Shown: positions 18,556 to 26,583 of the stretch, piece after piece
Numbering within the stretch: position 1 is the first letter of the stretch
Layout: the number at the start of each line of letters is the position of its first letter
Assembly: GCA_900470095.1 (NCBI GenBank)
Contig: UBZM01000012.1
Coordinates: 1-40,746, forward strand
DNA length: 40,746 nt
Source: Hyphomicrobiales bacterium
GTDB taxonomy: Bacteria; Pseudomonadota; Alphaproteobacteria; Rhizobiales; Beijerinckiaceae
Direction of reading: 5' to 3'
Translations under genes and position numbers: made by a program
Notes under the pieces: model-generated
Database searches by the model: none
Told to the model about the DNA's origin: nothing
The model's input: the letters and a program-made list of their open reading frames with translations, nothing else

Positions 18556-19734
18556 TCAGGGCCGCGCGACCGCGGGGCCCAGATTGGGTGCGAGGTTGGG
18601 CGCGACGATCCTGACCGTGCGCCGCTCGCCGGTGATGCTGCGGCTTTCCTTCTTCACACCGTCGCCCTGTTGCACGACCTTTTCCGGCTCGACGCTCTGC
18701 GGACCCATGCCGGCCGACTCCGTGCCCGATGTCGGCGAATTCTCGGACGGCATCGGCTTGTCGTCGGCCTCAGGCAGGATCGGCTGCTGTTGAGCCGGCG
18801 CGGGGGCTGCGGTCCTGCGTTTCGGATCGGGCTTGGGCCGCGACAATTCGGCGGCGCGCTGTTCGGTGACGATGACGTCGCCCTTGCGCTTGTCGAGAAG
18901 CTCCTCGGCATTGCGCAGCGCCTGCGACCAGCTCTGGCCGGGCGCTCGGCAGGTGCAGGCGGAATCGAAGCTGCGAATATACTTTCCGGCGTTTGCCAGC
19001 GACGCATAGGGCGTTCCGCTGCCGCGGGCGACGGCATTCTGAATGTCGCCGCCGGTGCTCATGCCGAAGGCCAGCGTCTCGGTTCCCGGGCAGAGCGCCT
19101 GGCACATCTCATCCTGGCCGTCGCGGCCGCCGGGGCTGTTGGCCAGCGGGAAGAAATAGCCGTCGCAGGTCCGGACGCAGACCGTATTGGGGCCGCCCTG
19201 GCGAGGCTTCTCGGAATCGAGCGGCTGCATGTCCGGATCGAGTTCGGGCATGGTCGAATCGATCTCGCCGCGGCGCGGCTCGATGCCGAAGATCGTTTCG
19301 AAGAAGCCGCGCTGCTGCTGTCCCCCCCGGCAATTGGTCTCGATCGCGGCGGCGAGCTGCATGCGGCGCTGCTCGGCAGCTCCGCCCTGTGCCTGGCGCT
19401 GGAGTGCCGTGTACTGGGACTGCAATTGGTTGATCTGTGCCTGCAGACCGCCGCATTGCGGGGGCGGCTGCGCACCGAAGAAGAGGAAGCCGCCACGTTC
19501 GCAGCCCATCGCGCGGAACTGGCTGACGCTTTGCGAGAGCTGGGCGCCGACGCGCTGCGCCTGTTGCGCGGCGCGCGGATCGCCGCCGCGCTGGCCCTGC
19601 AGGCTCGCAAGTTCGCTGCGCCACGCATTGCACGCGGGCGACTGCGCAAGCGCCGCTCCACCCATCGCCGAGAAGGCCAGCAGCATCGCGCCGAGGCGCC
19701 GGGTTAGTCGTAGTCTCATCGCCGGTTGGGCCAT
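18556..19734 (-). CDS. DUF2865 domain-containing secreted protein
   Basis: The 392-residue product has a signal peptide (to about residue 30, ending GAALAQ), a Gln-rich helical region (residues 40-130) that may form a coiled coil, then the DUF2865 core. The core has VCVRTCDGYFFPLANSPGG, DEMCQALCPGTETLAF, a GTPYASLANAGKY segment, CTCRAPGQSWSQAL and GDVIVTEQRAAELSRP. Six or more conserved Cys suggest disulphides in the periplasm. The tail (residues 300-392) is Pro-rich and low in complexity. The family is found mostly in Rhizobiales and its function is unknown. ATG 19734 has AGG 4-5 nt upstream; an ATG five codons in is an alternative. Confidence 0.88.
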   Translation of the reverse strand: MAQPAMRLRLTRRLGAMLLAFSAMGGAALAQSPACNAWRSELASLQGQRGGDPRAAQQAQRVGAQLSQSVSQFRAMGCERGGFLFFGAQPPPQCGGLQAQINQLQSQYTALQRQAQGGAAEQRRMQLAAAIETNCRGGQQQRGFFETIFGIEPRRGEIDSTMPELDPDMQPLDSEKPRQGGPNTVCVRTCDGYFFPLANSPGGRDGQDEMCQALCPGTETLAFGMSTGGDIQNAVARGSGTPYASLANAGKYIRSFDSACTCRAPGQSWSQALRNAEELLDKRKGDVIVTEQRAAELSRPKPDPKRRTAAPAPAQQQPILPEADDKPMPSENSPTSGTESAGMGPQSVEPEKVVQQGDGVKKESRSITGERRTVRIVAPNLAPNLGPAVARP

Positions 19735-19900
19735 ATTACCTGCTTGTTCGATCCGTCCCGGAGACCGGGCAATCGCTTTGCGGGAGTTTCACCTGCCAAA
19801 CGCGACGGAACTAAGGACGGAGCCTGCGACGGCGCGGCGCGGATTCGGGCGCACGGCCATGGCGAAGCCCGGCATGCCATATTTGGCGGCAAGCGGCAAT

Positions 19901-20410
19901 TCAGCCTTCGCTTTCGTGATAGCCGCCCGCGAGATGGCGGCCACGCTCGGTGAGAATCGAAAGCACGCGCTCGAACACGCGCAGCTCGTCTGCCGGCAGT
20001 CCCTCGGTCCAGCGCGCCTGGAAGGCGAGCGCCAGCGGCACGATCTCGGCATAGGTCCGGGAGCCGCGGGGCGTCAGGCTGATGAAGGCCTCGCGCCGGT
20101 CCTCGCGATTCTCGCTGCGCGAGGTCAGGCCGCGCTTCTCGAGCTCGCTGACGGCGCGCGAAACCTTGGTCTTGTGCATCTGGGACAGCTCGCCGATGTC
20201 GCGCGAGGTCAGCTTTCCGAATTCGCCGAGCTGCGCGATCACACGCCATTCGGGAATGCCTATGCCGAAGCGCTCGCTATAGATTCGTCCGAGCGCGCGG
20301 CTGGCGAAATGGCCGACGACGTTCAGCCGATAGGGCAGGAACTGCTCCAGCCGCAAGGTCGTTTCGTCGCCGGGTGGGGGAGGCTCGGGCTGCGTTGACA
20401 TTAGTTTCAT
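19901..20410 (-). CDS. MarR family transcriptional regulator, probable regulator of hmgA
   Basis: The 169-residue protein has the MarR winged-helix layout: an N-terminal dimerisation helix (LPYRLNVVGHFASRAL), the recognition region LTSRDIGELSQMHKTKVSRA, and the wing SENREDRREAFISLTPRG with its D-x-R. It is divergent from hmgA with 96 bp between starts. An imperfect inverted repeat overlaps its own start codon. This fits a local repressor released by an aromatic acid intermediate, as other MarR proteins are in homogentisate and hydroxyphenylacetate clusters. The ligand is not known. A second in-frame ATG at 20401 is possible; neither start has a clear Shine-Dalgarno sequence. Confidence 0.9.
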   Translation of the reverse strand: MKLMSTQPEPPPPGDETTLRLEQFLPYRLNVVGHFASRALGRIYSERFGIGIPEWRVIAQLGEFGKLTSRDIGELSQMHKTKVSRAVSELEKRGLTSRSENREDRREAFISLTPRGSRTYAEIVPLALAFQARWTEGLPADELRVFERVLSILTERGRHLAGGYHESEG

Positions 20411-20419
20411 CTGTAACTA
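20402..20419. promoter_or_regulatory. Candidate MarR operator in the marR-hmgA intergenic region
   Basis: TAGTTTCATCTGTAACTA is an imperfect 18-bp inverted repeat. Its outer five bases on each side (TAGTT/AACTA) are perfectly symmetrical and four inner positions also match. Length and symmetry suit a MarR dimer. It overlaps the marR start codon and lies about 90 bp before hmgA, so binding could repress both. The site is seen in the sequence; its use is inferred. Confidence 0.45.
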
Positions 20420-20506
20420 GCTGAGGTCGGGGCGGGACGCCCGCTCCGATCTTTCCGGATCCTGCGTTCTTGTCAAAGCGGTCCGGCAGCGGAAGGGGAA
20501 ATGCTC

Positions 20507-21865
20507 ATGAATGTCCAGGCACAGATTCATACAGCCCCGCTGCGCCAGGCTGCCACCGGCACACGCTACATGTCGGGCTTCGGCAACAGTTTCGAGACCG
20601 AGGCGCTGCCCGGCGCCCTGCCGGTCGGCCGCAATTCGCCGCAGAGGGCTGCCTATGGCCTTTATGCCGAGCAGCTGTCCGGCTCGCCCTTCACCGCGCC
20701 GCGCTCCTCGAACGAGCGATCCTGGCTCTATCGCATCCGCCCCAGCGTCAAGCATGGCGGGCGCTGGAAGAAGGTCGACAAGGGGTTGATCCGCAGTGCT
20801 CCCTGCCGCGACGAGGCCGAGCTGCCGATCGGCCAGCTGCGCTGGAGCCCGATCCCCGTGCCATCGGAGACGCTGACCTTCCTCACCGGCCTGCGCACGC
20901 TGACGACGGCCGGCGATGCCGAGACCCAGGCCGGTATGGCAGCCCATATGGTTTTCGTCACCGCCTCGATGGAACGCGAATACCTCTTCTGCGCCGATGG
21001 GGAGTTCCTGGTCGTGGCGCAGGAGGGGGCGTTGCGCTTCTGCACCGAATTCGGGGTGATCGAGATCGAGCCCGGCGAGATCTGCATCATTCCGCGCGGC
21101 GTCGTCTTCCGCTGCGAGCTGATGGGCGGACCGGCCCGCGCCTATGTCTGCGAAAACTATGGGGGCTCCTTCACCTTGCCGGATCGCGGCCCGATCGGCG
21201 CGAATTGCCTGGCCAATCCGCGTGACTTCCTGACACCCATCGCGGCCTATGAAGACGACGAGACGCCGTCGACGCTCTATGCAAAATGGGGCGGAGAGCT
21301 CTTTTCCACGCCGATCGGCCAGTCGCCGCTCGATGTCGTGGCCTGGCATGGCAATTACGCGCCCTACAAATACGACCTGCGCCATTATTCGCCGGTCGGA
21401 GCGATTTCCTTCGACCATCCCGACCCGTCGATCTTCACGGTCCTGACCGCGCCGTCGGAAACACCCGGCACTGCGAATATCGACTTCGTGATCTTTCCCG
21501 AGCGCTGGCTGGTCGCAGAGAATACGTTCCGCCCGCCCTGGTACCATCGCAATATCATGTCCGAGTTCATGGGACTGATCTACGGTGTCTATGACGCCAA
21601 GCCCGAGGGCTTCACGCCCGGCGGCTTCAGCCTGCACAACATGATGCTGCCGCACGGCCCGGACACGCAGGCGTTCGAACATGCGAGCACCGTCGAGCTC
21701 AAGCCGGTGAAGCTGACCGGGACCATGGCCTTCATGTTCGAGACCCGCTTTCCCCAGCGCGTCACCGGCTATGCCGCGGCCCTGCCAGCCTTGCAGCCGG
21801 ACTACAGCGCCTGCTGGGAGGGCCTGAAGAAGCGCTTCGATCCGACACGGCGCGAGGCCTGGTAG
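20507..21865 (+). CDS. hmgA: Homogentisate 1,2-dioxygenase
   Basis: HmgA opens the ring of homogentisate with O2 and Fe(II) to give maleylacetoacetate, the central step of tyrosine and phenylacetate-type catabolism through homogentisate. The 452-residue protein starts its family homology at [19 protein letters not shown] and keeps all three iron ligands in the right spacing: H347 and E353 in [11 protein letters not shown] and H383 in MLPHGPD, equivalent to human H335, E341 and H371. I prefer ATG 20507 over 20501 because an AGGGGA lies 7 nt before it. It heads a plus-strand run of catabolic genes and is divergent from a MarR regulator. Confidence 0.97.
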   Translation: MNVQAQIHTAPLRQAATGTRYMSGFGNSFETEALPGALPVGRNSPQRAAYGLYAEQLSGSPFTAPRSSNERSWLYRIRPSVKHGGRWKKVDKGLIRSAPCRDEAELPIGQLRWSPIPVPSETLTFLTGLRTLTTAGDAETQAGMAAHMVFVTASMEREYLFCADGEFLVVAQEGALRFCTEFGVIEIEPGEICIIPRGVVFRCELMGGPARAYVCENYGGSFTLPDRGPIGANCLANPRDFLTPIAAYEDDETPSTLYAKWGGELFSTPIGQSPLDVVAWHGNYAPYKYDLRHYSPVGAISFDHPDPSIFTVLTAPSETPGTANIDFVIFPERWLVAENTFRPPWYHRNIMSEFMGLIYGVYDAKPEGFTPGGFSLHNMMLPHGPDTQAFEHASTVELKPVKLTGTMAFMFETRFPQRVTGYAAALPALQPDYSACWEGLKKRFDPTRREAW

Positions 21866-21946
21866 CGTCCCGATCCCTGCAAGGCACTTGCGGAGCCCGA
21901 ATGCTTGCCGCTCAATGCGCTTTCCGAACTTCGCAAGGAGCGCGCC

Positions 21947-22879
21947 TTGGCGACACCCGCGAAAGCACCGGCCCGACCGAGCGGCGGCAGGAGCCCGCGC
22001 GCTCGGCCCTCGCGCTCTGCGGTGCCTCGCGGTCCGGCATTGATGCGGCTCTGGGCCCAGCACTGGCTGGCAGTCTGTCGCGAGATGCCGTTGCACGGCC
22101 GGCGGTTGCTCGACCGCCTGGAGAGCGACCCAGCCAAGGGCATTCATGATTTCCGCCGCCTGATGAAGGCGTGGCGTTCCCTGCTGAAGCTCTCGCCGGC
22201 TGCTCTGGAGGAGGAGACGGCGCAGCTCCGGGCCGACATCAAGCGCCTGCGCCAGAACTTCGGTGCGACGCGTGATGCAGCGGTCGTCGCGCGGACATTG
22301 CGTGAGTTGATGCCCAGTGAACGCGGCAGGTTGGTCGAGCCCCCACCGGACCCGATGCCGCCGCCGGACACCATCGTCTCCATGCAGTTGGAGCTCGACC
22401 GTCTCGCCGCCAGGATGGAGGAGTGGTCGGTGGCCGGCGAGCGTGGCGGGTTCCTGCTCGCCGCATTCCGGCGCAGCTATCGCAAAGCCAGGCGCGCGGC
22501 GCGGCAGGATCCGCGCCGGATGAGCCTGAAGCGCCTGCATGCCTGGCGCACCCGCATCATCGATCTCGGCTATCAGCTCAGCTTCTTCCAGCCCGCCGAC
22601 CCCGGTCACTACAAGGAGCAGATCGAGGCGGTCGAGCGCTTGCGCACCCATCTCGGCGCGGTCGTCGATCTCGACATGGCCGATCGGCAACTGGCGGAAA
22701 CCGTCGCGACCAAGCCCCTCAGGAAGGTCAGGAAGAAACTCCGCCGCCGGGTCGGCAAGCAGCGTGGCAAAGCGGCCGGGATGGTCGGGCCCGTCCTCGA
22801 GACGCGCCCGAAAGCCGTTTCTACGCATCTGGCCGAGGCGATGGCGGCGCATGCACCGCGCCGGATCAGACTTGTCTGA
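21947..22879 (+). CDS. CHAD domain protein
   Basis: The 310-residue protein has a basic, Pro-rich N-terminus and then a CHAD domain, an all-helical fold with conserved histidines and many Arg/Lys. The two internal halves are visible in IHDFRRLMKAWRSLLKL and RLHAWRTRIIDLGYQLSFF. CHAD domains bind inorganic polyphosphate and often accompany polyphosphate granules; no CYTH domain is attached here. I chose TTG 21947 because AAGGAG lies exactly 6 nt upstream; an earlier TTG at 21905 has no such site. It follows hmgA by 81 nt on the same strand, but a role in aromatic catabolism is not obvious. Confidence 0.82.
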   Translation: MATPAKAPARPSGGRSPRARPSRSAVPRGPALMRLWAQHWLAVCREMPLHGRRLLDRLESDPAKGIHDFRRLMKAWRSLLKLSPAALEEETAQLRADIKRLRQNFGATRDAAVVARTLRELMPSERGRLVEPPPDPMPPPDTIVSMQLELDRLAARMEEWSVAGERGGFLLAAFRRSYRKARRAARQDPRRMSLKRLHAWRTRIIDLGYQLSFFQPADPGHYKEQIEAVERLRTHLGAVVDLDMADRQLAETVATKPLRKVRKKLRRRVGKQRGKAAGMVGPVLETRPKAVSTHLAEAMAAHAPRRIRLV

Positions 22880-22910
22880 CCCGGCGCCTGCAATCGGTCC
22901 TGGCGGCGCC

Positions 22911-23996
22911 TCAGCGCGACCGCAGGCGGTTCATGAACGAGTCGTAGGAGAGCTCGGCGACCTGCCACCAGAGCAGGTTCTCGCCGCGGAAGGCGACCAT
23001 CGAATCGTAGCCCTTCTTGAATTGCTCGCTCTTGGCAGAGGTCTCGGCGTAGTATTCGTCTGCCGCCTTGAGAGCCGCTTCCATGATCGGCATCGGGAAG
23101 GCCTTGAGCTGTGCGCCCTGCTGGACCAGCCGGCGCAGGCCGCCCGGGTTCACGGCGTCGTACTTCGCCAGCATCCAGTTATTGGCAGCCTCGCAGGCGT
23201 GGTGGACGATCGCCTGGTAGTGCTTCGGCAGCTTGTTCCAGGCCTCCTGGCCGATGACGAGATGCAGCATGGCGCCGCCCTCCCACCAGCCGGGATAGTA
23301 GTAATATTTGGCGACGCGCACGAAGCCGAGCTTCTCGTCGTCATAGGGGCCGACGAATTCCGCGGCGTCGATCGTGCCGCGCTCCAGCGCCGGGTAGACG
23401 TCGCCGCCTGCGATCTGCGTCGGCACCACGCCGAGCTTGGCGAGCACGGCGCCGCCCATGCCGCCGATGCGGAATTTCAGGCCCTTGAGATCATCGAGCG
23501 AGGTCAGTTCCTTGCGGAAGAAGCCGCCCATCTGGCAGCCGGAGTTGCCGCAGGGGATCGAATAGGCATTGAACTTGGCCAGTGCCGAATTGATGATCTC
23601 CTCGCCGCCGCCGAAGAACCACCAGGAATGCTGCTGACGCGCATTGAGCCCGAACGGGATGCCGGTGCCGAGCCCCAGTGCCGGCTCCTTGCCGATATAG
23701 AAATAGGTCGGCGTATGCGCGCATTCGACCGTGCCGGAGGTGACCGCGTCGAGGGCCTGCAGGCCCGGCACGATCTCGCCGGCGGAGAAGGTCTGGACCT
23801 GGAATTTGCCGTCGGTCGCGTCCGACATGTATTTCGCGAATTGCTGGGCCGTGCCGTAGATCGTGTCGAGCGCCTTCGGGAAGCTCGAGGTCAGGCGCCA
23901 CTTCACCTCCGGCTGCGACTGCGCGATCGCCGGCATCGCGACCGGCGTAGCAGCCGCTGCCAGCGCACCGGTTTTCAAAAAGTCGCGGCGTTTCAT
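22911..23996 (-). CDS. TRAP transporter solute-binding protein, TakP-like
   Basis: The 361-residue product begins with a twin-arginine signal (KRRDFLKTGALAAAATPVAM and an AIAQ cleavage site). It then closely follows Rhodobacter sphaeroides TakP, a periplasmic alpha-keto-acid-binding protein of the TRAP family. Matching blocks are WRLTSSFPKALDTIYG, FSAGEIVPGLQALDAVTSG, GGMGGAVLAKLGVVPTQIAG, AAEFVGPYDDEKLGF and YYYYPGWWEGG. TRAP systems also need membrane proteins DctQ and DctM, which are not in this window. The gene stands alone on the minus strand between the CHAD and FAH genes. A 2-oxo acid or aromatic acid ligand is plausible, given the neighbours. Confidence 0.88.
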   Translation of the reverse strand: MKRRDFLKTGALAAAATPVAMPAIAQSQPEVKWRLTSSFPKALDTIYGTAQQFAKYMSDATDGKFQVQTFSAGEIVPGLQALDAVTSGTVECAHTPTYFYIGKEPALGLGTGIPFGLNARQQHSWWFFGGGEEIINSALAKFNAYSIPCGNSGCQMGGFFRKELTSLDDLKGLKFRIGGMGGAVLAKLGVVPTQIAGGDVYPALERGTIDAAEFVGPYDDEKLGFVRVAKYYYYPGWWEGGAMLHLVIGQEAWNKLPKHYQAIVHHACEAANNWMLAKYDAVNPGGLRRLVQQGAQLKAFPMPIMEAALKAADEYYAETSAKSEQFKKGYDSMVAFRGENLLWWQVAELSYDSFMNRLRSR

Positions 23997-24018
23997 AAGC
24001 TGATCTCCCAGAGGTTTG

Positions 24019-24028
24019 TTGCGCGCAA
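24019..24028. promoter_or_regulatory. Palindrome between the divergent TRAP and FAH-family genes
   Basis: TTGCGCGCAA is a perfect 10-bp palindrome near the middle of the 62-bp gap between the TRAP binding-protein and FAH-family start codons. Symmetry and position would suit an operator controlling both genes, but a palindrome of this length made of GC-rich core can occur by chance. It does not resemble the TAGTT/AACTA repeat in front of hmgA. Confidence 0.3.
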
Positions 24029-24058
24029 TCTCGCGTGTTCGTCACGGATTGGAAAGAG

Positions 24059-25072
24059 ATGAAACTCGCTTCCCTCATGCACGGTCGTGATGGCCGCCTT
24101 GTCGTGGTTTCCAAGGACCTGACGCGCGCCACGGACGCCTTTCCCGTGGTCGCGACCATGCAGGCCGCCCTCGACGACTGGGGGCGCCATGCGCCGCGCC
24201 TGGCCGATCTAGCAGAAGGTTTGGAGCATGGCTCCGTCCCATCCTTCCGTTTCCACGAGCATGATTGCGCAGCCCCCTTGCCGCGCGCCTATCAGTGGCT
24301 CGACGGCTCGGCCTATGTGAACCATGTCGCGCTCGTCAGGAAGGCAAGGGGCGCCGAGATGCCGGAGAGCTTCTGGAGCGACCCGTTGATGTATCAGGGC
24401 GGATCCGACGCCGTGCTGGGGCCGCGCCAGCCGATCCGGACCCGCAGCGAGGAGGACGGCATCGATTTCGAGGCCGAGATCGCCGTCATCACCGGCGACG
24501 TGCCGATGGGCGTCTCCGCGGAAGCGGCGCATGGCCATGTCCGCCTCGTGATGCTCGTCAATGACGTCAGCCTGCGCAACCTGATTCCGGGCGAACTGGC
24601 GAAGGGCTTTGGCTTTCTCCAGTCGAAGCCGCCGACGGCCTTCTCGCCGGTGGCCGCGACGCCCGATGAACTGGGCGAGGCATGGCAGGGCGGAAAGCTG
24701 CACCTGCCGCTGCTCTCGCTGCTCAACGGCCAGCCCTTCGGACAGCCGAATGCGGGTGTCGACATGACCTTCGATTTCGGCACGCTGATCGCTCATGCCG
24801 CGCGAACGCGCCCGCTCTCGGCCGGCACGATCATCGGCTCCGGCACGGTCTCGAACCGCGACGAGGAAGGCGGCCCGGGGCGACCGATCGCGCAAGGTGG
24901 CGTCGGCTATGCCTGTATCGCCGAGCAGCGCATGGTCGAGATCATCAAGTCGGGCACTGCCGCAACACCCTTCCTGCGCTTCGGCGATACGATTCGTATC
25001 GAGATGAAGGACGGGGAGGGTTCTTCGGTTTTCGGTGCGATCGAACAGGACGTCCTGCCCCATGTCGACTGA
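24059..25072 (+). CDS. Fumarylacetoacetate hydrolase family protein
   Basis: The 337-residue protein has an FAH fold with its metal-binding carboxylates in place: E138 and E140 in IDFEAEIAVI and D169 in MLVNDVSLRN. The C-terminal GTIIGSGTVSNRDEEG block is typical of the family. Members cleave carbon-carbon bonds of 2,4-dioxo or related acids. Next to hmgA the natural reaction is fumarylacetoacetate to fumarate and acetoacetate. It is shorter than the classical eukaryote-type fumarylacetoacetase (about 420 residues), so the substrate is inferred from context. ATG 24059 follows a GGAAAG; a GTG at 24035 is also in frame. Its 3' end overlaps the next gene by 11 nt. Confidence 0.88.
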   Translation: MKLASLMHGRDGRLVVVSKDLTRATDAFPVVATMQAALDDWGRHAPRLADLAEGLEHGSVPSFRFHEHDCAAPLPRAYQWLDGSAYVNHVALVRKARGAEMPESFWSDPLMYQGGSDAVLGPRQPIRTRSEEDGIDFEAEIAVITGDVPMGVSAEAAHGHVRLVMLVNDVSLRNLIPGELAKGFGFLQSKPPTAFSPVAATPDELGEAWQGGKLHLPLLSLLNGQPFGQPNAGVDMTFDFGTLIAHAARTRPLSAGTIIGSGTVSNRDEEGGPGRPIAQGGVGYACIAEQRMVEIIKSGTAATPFLRFGDTIRIEMKDGEGSSVFGAIEQDVLPHVD

Positions 25073-26024
25073 CAAGCCCGCCTTCGCCTCCAGCGCCGAT
25101 CTCGGCGAGAAGACCATTTCCTTCGATGAGATCGGCCGGGGCATCTACGCCTATACCGCCGAGGGCGACCCCAATACAGGGGTCGTCGTCGGTGACGAGA
25201 GCGTGCTCGTCTTCGATGCGCAGGCGACGCCGAAGATGGCGGAAACGGTGATCGAGCGCGTCCGCAGGGTCACCGACAAGCCGATCAGCCATGTCGTGCT
25301 CTCGCATTACCATGCGGTCCGCGTGCTGGGGGCGCCAGCCTATGGCGCCCGCGAGATCGTCGCATCCGATGTCGCCCGCGAGATGATCGTGGAGCGCGGC
25401 GAACAGGACAAGGCGAGCGAGATCGGCCGGTTTCCACGGCTCTTCCAAGGCGCGGATTCGATCCGGCCGGGCCTGACCTGGCCGACCATGACCTTTTCCG
25501 ATACCGCCTCGATCTGGCTCGGCAAGCGCGAGGTCAGGCTGACGAAGCTCGGGCGCGGCCATACCGCAGGCGACATCGTCGCCTGGATTCCCGATGCCGA
25601 GGTCTCCTTCGCGGGTGATCTCGTCGAGTATGGTGCGACGCCCTATTGCGGCGATGCCCATTTCGAGGACTGGCCGACGACGCTCGACCATTTGTCCGCC
25701 CTCGGCTCGGTCGCAATGGTGCCGGGCCGTGGCGCGGCGCTGACCGACGCGGCAATGGTCGCTGATGGCATCAGTGGCACGCGCGCCTTTCTCAGCGACC
25801 TCTATGACGCCGTGAAGCAGAGCGCCGGCGCGGGTTGCTCGCTCCGCGAGACCTTCGAGCGTGTCCATGCCGTTTTGAAGCCAGGCTATGGCGACTGGGT
25901 GATTTTCGAGCATTGCTTGCCCTTCAATGTTTCGCGTGCCTATGACGAGGCCAACGGGCTCGACCACCCGCGTATCTGGACCGACGAGCGCGATCGCCAG
26001 ATGTGGATCGATCTTCGGGGCTAG
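25062..26024 (+). CDS. Metallo-beta-lactamase-fold protein with degenerate metal site
   Basis: The 320-residue protein follows the metallo-beta-lactamase fold but not its full metal signature. The first motif reads H82-Y-H84-A-V86-R87 where H-x-H-x-D-H is expected. H167 (GHTAGD) and D186 (FAGDL) are kept, but the later PGHG is PGRG with R223. The three His of metal site 1 therefore remain, while site 2 has lost its Asp and both His. It may bind one metal or none. It overlaps the FAH-family gene by 11 nt and ends 4 nt before the DinB-fold gene, so it belongs to the same operon. Its reaction is unknown. Confidence 0.87.
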   Translation: MSTDKPAFASSADLGEKTISFDEIGRGIYAYTAEGDPNTGVVVGDESVLVFDAQATPKMAETVIERVRRVTDKPISHVVLSHYHAVRVLGAPAYGAREIVASDVAREMIVERGEQDKASEIGRFPRLFQGADSIRPGLTWPTMTFSDTASIWLGKREVRLTKLGRGHTAGDIVAWIPDAEVSFAGDLVEYGATPYCGDAHFEDWPTTLDHLSALGSVAMVPGRGAALTDAAMVADGISGTRAFLSDLYDAVKQSAGAGCSLRETFERVHAVLKPGYGDWVIFEHCLPFNVSRAYDEANGLDHPRIWTDERDRQMWIDLRG

Positions 26025-26028
26025 GGCG

Positions 26029-26583
26029 ATGTCGCTCGTCACATATCTGCGCAAGGCGGCTCGCAACAATGGCTGGGCCAATGACCGGCTGCTGCGTGCC
26101 TGCGCCGAGCTGGACGACGAAGCGTTCAGGGCGCCGGGCACGAGCTTCTTCCCCTCGCTCCACGAGACCTTGAACCACAATCTCTCGGTCGATCAGTTCT
26201 ATCTCGATGCGCTGGAGCAAGGCGGGCGCGGGCTGGCCGTCTTCGATACCTTCCGGCCGCTCGACGCGGCGGCGCTCCTCATCGTGCAGGGGCAGACCGA
26301 TCGCCGCCTGATCGCGTTTTGCGATGCGCTGAGCGAGGCAGGGCTGGCACGGCAGGTCGAGACCGATCGCGGCGATGACGGCAAGGTGCCCGAGCGGATC
26401 GACGATCTGCTCGCGCATCTCTTCCAGCACCAGATCCATCATCGCGGCCAGGCTCACGCCATGCTCGCCGGCACGAAGGTCGCGCCGCCGCAGCTCGATG
26501 AGTACTTCCTCGCCTTCGATATCCGTCGGCGCGCCTCCGACCTGAAAACGCTCGGGATCGAGGGGCCGGAGGCGATCGGATGA
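26029..26583 (+). CDS. DinB/YfiT-fold metalloprotein
   Basis: The 184-residue protein is a four-helix-bundle DinB family member. It has the usual three-histidine metal site: H50 (HETLNHN), H134 and H138 in HLFQHQIHHRGQAHAML. DinB-fold proteins include thiol-dependent transferases and isomerases, such as bacillithiol transferases and the mycothiol-dependent maleylpyruvate isomerase of actinobacteria. It lies in a homogentisate cluster lacking MaiA, which makes cis-trans isomerisation of maleylacetoacetate a reasonable guess, but that is inference. It begins 4 nt after the preceding stop and overlaps the next start by ATGA. Confidence 0.85.
   Translation: MSLVTYLRKAARNNGWANDRLLRACAELDDEAFRAPGTSFFPSLHETLNHNLSVDQFYLDALEQGGRGLAVFDTFRPLDAAALLIVQGQTDRRLIAFCDALSEAGLARQVETDRGDDGKVPERIDDLLAHLFQHQIHHRGQAHAMLAGTKVAPPQLDEYFLAFDIRRRASDLKTLGIEGPEAIG

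Noticed and set aside
20417..22852. An 811-codon open frame on the minus strand, antisense to hmgA and the CHAD gene
   Set aside because: It is the mirror of high-GC third-position codons in two well-supported genes. Its translation is low in complexity, rich in Arg, His and Gly, and lacks domain character.
22539..24062. A 507-codon plus-strand frame antisense to the TRAP binding protein
   Set aside because: The reverse strand encodes a full TakP-like protein with a Tat signal, and this frame has no family character.
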